Positions 50,408-53,502 of a DNA stretch of 53,502 bases are shown here, one piece after another. Under the pieces are notes generated by a model. That model did not search any database. It saw only the letters and a program-made list of their open reading frames with translations, and was not told the origin of the DNA. The position numbers were made by a program, and so were the translations under genes. Positions within the stretch are counted from its first letter, which is position 1. Each line of letters begins with the position of its first letter. The DNA lies in NCBI RefSeq assembly GCF_017315755.1, contig NZ_JAFLRJ010000262.1, positions 1 through 53,502 of the forward strand, in the 5' to 3' direction. Source of the DNA: Streptomyces beijiangensis. Its GTDB lineage: Bacteria; Actinomycetota; Actinomycetes; Streptomycetales; Streptomycetaceae.

Positions 50408-50572
50408 GCTCGTTGGCTCCCCTGTTTGCCCACCCGATGGGAAGATATCAGGGCAGTATCGTGCCCGCCGCCCTGCGCGTAGCCAAGCACGTCGCCCGAT
50501 GCGCAACTGTCGTACGTGAACAGGCTTCCGTCCGGGGCGGGCGTGTGCGCGGTGCGTTGTTGCAGGCCGGGC

Positions 50573-51379
50573 TCACTGGTTGTGGACCAGCGATCGCCAG
50601 GTGACCGGGAAGTTGTAGTAGTGGTCAGGCTGGTAAGGAAAATAAGTGAAGTGCCACCACTCTTCCGGCAGGTTCACGAAGCCCTCGGCGCCGAGCGCAC
50701 TGCGCAACAGGTCCCGGTTGGTCCGCTGAATGCCCGTGATCCGGGGATCGTCCGTGTGCGCGAGGGTGTCGAAGCAGTCAAAGCCGGTACCCATGTCGAC
50801 CGAGTTGTCGGGGAAGCGCTGCGCCTTCGGTGCGTAGCACGGCACCAGCTTCTGCCCCGGCCGGTACGGGCGGGTCGGCAGCGCCGGCAGCTTCACCAGC
50901 GTCAGGTCCATGGTGGAGCCGCGGCTGTGCCCGGACTTCTCAGCGATGTAACCGTCCGCGAACAGACGGGTCTTGTCGACCTGCGGATAAAATTCCGCCT
51001 TCGTCTTCTCGTCGGCCAGGTCCTTGGCCCACCGCACGAAGTGATCGACGGCCCGCTGCGGCCGGTAGCAGTCGTACACCTTCAGCGAGTAGCCCGTGCG
51101 CAGCAGCTTGGTCTGCGCACGGTGCAGGGCCTGCGCCGCGGGCTTGGTGAGGATGCAGAGCGGCTGCCGGTAGCCGTCCACCGGCGCGGCCACGAAGTTG
51201 TGCTCGTACGGGTAACGCATCTCCTGGATGATCGTCGGGTCCACAGTGCTCAGCGCGACGAACTCCTTCGGGGCCTTGGGCTCGGGCACCGCCCGGGCGG
51301 TGGGGGAGAGGGCGGTGACGGCCAGCAGTGTCGCCGCGGCGGTCACCAGGGTGCGTACGGTGAAGGTGATTCGTGTCAT
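50573..51379 (-). CDS. vanX: Exported D-Ala-D-Ala dipeptidase, VanX type (M15D)
   Basis: A 268-residue zinc peptidase with a Sec signal peptide (residues 1-30, cleavage after ARA). The metal ligands are His151 and Asp158 in SGHSRGSTMDL and His243 in EEWWHF, with catalytic Glu240 and the transition-state Arg106 in YRPQ. It hydrolyses D-Ala-D-Ala. Because it is exported, it is more likely to recycle wall peptides released by D,D-carboxypeptidases or to supply nutrients than to confer vancomycin resistance, and no vanH or vanA is nearby. ATG 51379 has GGAG upstream. Confidence 0.9.
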   Translation of the reverse strand: MTRITFTVRTLVTAAATLLAVTALSPTARAVPEPKAPKEFVALSTVDPTIIQEMRYPYEHNFVAAPVDGYRQPLCILTKPAAQALHRAQTKLLRTGYSLKVYDCYRPQRAVDHFVRWAKDLADEKTKAEFYPQVDKTRLFADGYIAEKSGHSRGSTMDLTLVKLPALPTRPYRPGQKLVPCYAPKAQRFPDNSVDMGTGFDCFDTLAHTDDPRITGIQRTNRDLLRSALGAEGFVNLPEEWWHFTYFPYQPDHYYNFPVTWRSLVHNQ

Positions 51380-51428
51380 GGGCACTCCATCTATCAGGTC
51401 AACGGCCTTCGGGGAAAGGGTGATCGGA

Positions 51429-51434
51429 TACAGT
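51429..51434 (+). promoter_or_regulatory. -10 box for leaderless Nudix gene
   Basis: TACAGT ends 8 nt before the ATG at 51443 and there is no ribosome site, which fits a leaderless transcript. Confidence 0.4.
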
Positions 51435-51442
51435 CCGCGCCC

Positions 51443-51859
51443 ATGAACTACCGCAATCCGCTGCCTGTCGCCGTCGCCCTCCAGCCCGTCAGGGACAACG
51501 ACAGAAGGGGGCTCGCCGTCATCACGCGCACCATCGAACCCCGGATCGGCTCGGTCGCGCTCCCCGGCGGCTACATCGACCACCTGGAGGACTGGCGCCA
51601 TGCGGTCGTACGGGAACTGCGCGAGGAGACCGGCATCGAGGCCGCCCAGGAGGACGTCCGCCTGGCCGACGTGATGAGCGCCCCGGACGGCTTCCTGCTG
51701 GTCTTCGGGCTGCTCCCCGAGCGTCCGCTGCAGGACCTGCCGGCCTCCGTCCCCACGGACGAGACCTCGGGCTGGCATGTCCTCTACACCCCGCAGGACC
51801 TTGCCTTCCCTCTCCACGCGGCGGCGCTGCGGGCCTGGTTCTCGGGCGCGTACGGCTAG
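51443..51859 (+). CDS. Nudix hydrolase
   Basis: A 138-residue protein with a complete Nudix box: G43-x5-E49-x7-R57-E58-L-x-E61-E62-x-G64-I65. Nudix enzymes split nucleoside diphosphates linked to another group, needing Mg2+ held by the box glutamates. The beta strands around it (LPVAVALQPV, GLAVITRTIEPRIGSVALPGG in part) form the usual sandwich. Substrate unknown. It is divergent from vanX across 63 bp and its TAG stop overlaps that of the GH31 gene at CTAG. Confidence 0.9.
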   Translation: MNYRNPLPVAVALQPVRDNDRRGLAVITRTIEPRIGSVALPGGYIDHLEDWRHAVVRELREETGIEAAQEDVRLADVMSAPDGFLLVFGLLPERPLQDLPASVPTDETSGWHVLYTPQDLAFPLHAAALRAWFSGAYG

Positions 51860-53502
51860 CTCTGCCGGCCCCCCTCGATGCCCCGCACCCGTACCGGATA
51901 CCGCGGCGGTCCCGCGTCCCCGTCGACTACCTGCTCCACCACCACCCGTCCCTTCACCAGCTTGGTGGTGAACCGCTCGACCTCCGCCTTCTCCCACCCG
52001 TCGCCCGCGTCCCGCACGACCACCCCACCGCCGGTGCGTCCCGCCGCCGGAGCCCACACCTCCAGTTCGAGCCCGCCGTCCGCGCCCCGCACCGGTATCA
52101 CCGAACCGGCCCTCGCCAGTACGGGGATACGGGAGAGAGGCGCATCCAGCAGCACCTGCCCGGGCCCCTCGTGCGTCTGCCCGGTCGCCGTGTCGTACCA
52201 CCGTCCGCGCGGCAGCCGCACCGCCCGCCGGTCGCCCCCGCGCTCGAACACCGGCGCCACCAGCAGCGCGTCCCCCAGCAGGAAGGCGTCCTCGCAGTCG
52301 CGCAGTGCCCGGTCCGCCGACGAGCCCCACCACAGCGGCCGCACATAGGGAGCCCCGGTGAGCCGGGCCAGCTGCGCCAGCGTCATGAAGTAGGGCCGCA
52401 GCCGCTCCCTCTCCACCAGCGCGGCGCGCGCATGCTCCAGTACCCGCGGCCCGAACTCCCAGGGCTCCCGCCGCCCCGCCCAGATCGCCGAATGCGTACG
52501 GAACAGAGGGAGATACGCACCCAGCTGGAACCAGCGCAGATACAGCTCAGGTGAGGGCCGCCCGTTGAACCCGCCCACATCGGGACCCGAGTACGGCACC
52601 CCGCACAGACCGAGACCCAGCACCAGCGACAGCGAGGCACGCAGCCCCGGCCAGCCCGTGGTGACGTCCCCCGACCAGGTCCCTCCGTACCTCTGCATCC
52701 CCGCCCACCCGGACCGGGAGAAAAGGAAGGGCCGCTCGTCGGGACGCAGCTTCCGCAGCCCCTCGTAACCGGCCCTGGCCATCGCCAGCGCGTACACATT
52801 GTGGGCCTCGCGGTGGTCTCCGCCCCGCCCCTCCAGATCGTGCCGAGAGGACCGGGGCAGCGTCGGGTCCCCGAAGGGCGCGAAGGAGGCGGGCTCGTTC
52901 ATGTCGTGCCACACCCCCGAGAAGCCCTGCGCAAGCCGCTCCTCGTACAGCGCGCCCCACCACTCCCGTACGCGAGGAGCCGTGAAGTCCGGGAAGACGC
53001 ACTCGCCCGGCCAGACGACCCCGCGCACCGGCCGCCCCCGCGCATCGCGTACGAACGCGTCGGCTGCCGCCCCACTCGCGTACACCGCGTTCCCCGGATC
53101 GGCCCGCACCGCCGGATCGACGATCGAGACGAGCCGCACGCCGTCCGTACGCAGATCCTTGGCGAGCCCCGGCAGATCGGGAAAGCGCTCGCGGTCCACG
53201 GTGAAGACCTGATGGCGTTCGTAGTGGTCGATGTCCAGATGGAGCGCGGACAGCGGCAGATCCCGCTCCCGGTAGCCCGCGACGATCCGCCGCACCTCGT
53301 GCTCGCTGCCGAATCCCCACCGCGCGTGCTGCGGCCCGAGCGCCCAGGACGGCGGGAGCGCGGGCGCACCCGTGAGCGCCGTCCACCCCTGCAGCACCCT
53401 CGCCGGCGTACCGGTCACCACCCAGCAGCGCAGCGGCCCGCCCCCCATGCGCAGCTCGCCTGTGCCCGGCCGGTCGTGCCCAGAGCCTGCCCCCTCCTCT
53501 CC
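51856..53502 (-). CDS. GH31 alpha-glucosidase, 5' end outside the window
   Basis: A family 31 glycoside hydrolase, at least 548 codons in the window and open to the right edge, so the N-terminal beta-sandwich is missing. The TIM barrel begins near PSWALGPQHARWGFGSEHEV; the nucleophile Asp lies in GVWHDMNEPASF and the acid/base Asp in TWSGDVTTGW. YSGPDVGGF and the C-terminal beta domains (PLSRIPVLARAGSVIPV) follow. The enzyme releases glucose from alpha-glucosides such as maltose or isomaltose. No signal can be judged. Its stop shares the palindrome CTAG with the convergent Nudix gene. Confidence 0.92.
   Translation of the reverse strand, partial: GEEGAGSGHDRPGTGELRMGGGPLRCWVVTGTPARVLQGWTALTGAPALPPSWALGPQHARWGFGSEHEVRRIVAGYRERDLPLSALHLDIDHYERHQVFTVDRERFPDLPGLAKDLRTDGVRLVSIVDPAVRADPGNAVYASGAAADAFVRDARGRPVRGVVWPGECVFPDFTAPRVREWWGALYEERLAQGFSGVWHDMNEPASFAPFGDPTLPRSSRHDLEGRGGDHREAHNVYALAMARAGYEGLRKLRPDERPFLFSRSGWAGMQRYGGTWSGDVTTGWPGLRASLSLVLGLGLCGVPYSGPDVGGFNGRPSPELYLRWFQLGAYLPLFRTHSAIWAGRREPWEFGPRVLEHARAALVERERLRPYFMTLAQLARLTGAPYVRPLWWGSSADRALRDCEDAFLLGDALLVAPVFERGGDRRAVRLPRGRWYDTATGQTHEGPGQVLLDAPLSRIPVLARAGSVIPVRGADGGLELEVWAPAAGRTGGGVVVRDAGDGWEKAEVERFTTKLVKGRVVVEQVVDGDAGPPRYPVRVRGIEGGRQS

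Noticed and set aside
50573..51379. A vancomycin-resistance cluster around vanX
   Set aside because: The enzyme has a signal peptide, and no vanH, vanA, vanR or vanS gene is near.

Overview
The window is high-GC DNA with the codon use, GTG and TTG starts, leaderless genes and gene content of a Streptomyces chromosome. The clearest marker genes are rbpA, the sporulation pair smeA-sffA, a conservon (cvnABCD), a DUF6230/DUF6114 operon and a chitinase behind a DasR-type promoter. From memory, chiD, rbpA and sffA/smeA fall in the same order in S. coelicolor (about SCO1429 to SCO1415), so most of the left half looks like conserved core chromosome. I see no insertion sequence, prophage, CRISPR array, rRNA or tRNA, and no secondary-metabolite gene cluster.

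Layout, left part (1-24.8 kb). An AAA+ ATPase with a TPR half (EccA/CbxX type) and a P-loop uridine-kinase-like protein are followed by an exported C39-type cysteine peptidase. Next come a 45-residue membrane peptide and a three-gene membrane operon (DUF6230, DUF6114, membrane protein) with a divergent TetR regulator. A GH18 chitinase is followed by an acyl-CoA dehydrogenase, a DUF7064-like protein and an APH-type kinase, then a Zn-ribbon protein, an AsnC regulator and an amidohydrolase. The housekeeping block holds polyprenol-phosphate mannose synthase, fxsA, rbpA (with a SigR-type promoter), an MFS transporter, a glycerophosphodiesterase, and a YczE membrane protein divergent from its probable MocR/YczR regulator. 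It ends with sffA-smeA.

Middle part (25-41 kb). After an ankyrin protein come a HEAT-repeat protein, two GT4 glycosyltransferases and an SGNH hydrolase; the last three are translationally coupled. A convergent pxpR-pxpA-pxpB-pxpC operon for 5-oxoproline use follows. The most interesting locus is at 33.36-40.63 kb: three genes with the order and architecture of a MukF-MukE-MukB or JetA-JetB-JetC (Wadjet/Mks) SMC complex. There is no JetD nuclease in the window, a 30-codon coupling ORF sits between the first two genes, and the SMC Walker B reads D-N where D-E is expected.

Right part (41-53.5 kb). A complete conservon (cvnA-B-C-D, a GPCR-like signalling module) is followed by glpF-glpK for glycerol uptake and phosphorylation. 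Next are a thiolase-like protein and its DUF35 Zn-ribbon partner behind a perfect palindrome, then a decayed VanX C-terminus, an unrecognised small gene, an intact exported VanX-type D-Ala-D-Ala dipeptidase, a Nudix hydrolase, and a GH31 alpha-glucosidase cut by the right edge.

The sequence also shows repeated compact-genome devices: 4-nt ATGA/GTGA overlaps inside operons, convergent genes butt-joined at TGATCA or sharing CTAG, and several leaderless starts with a TANNNT box 7-8 nt before the start codon. All family assignments come from reading motifs by eye, without a database search.
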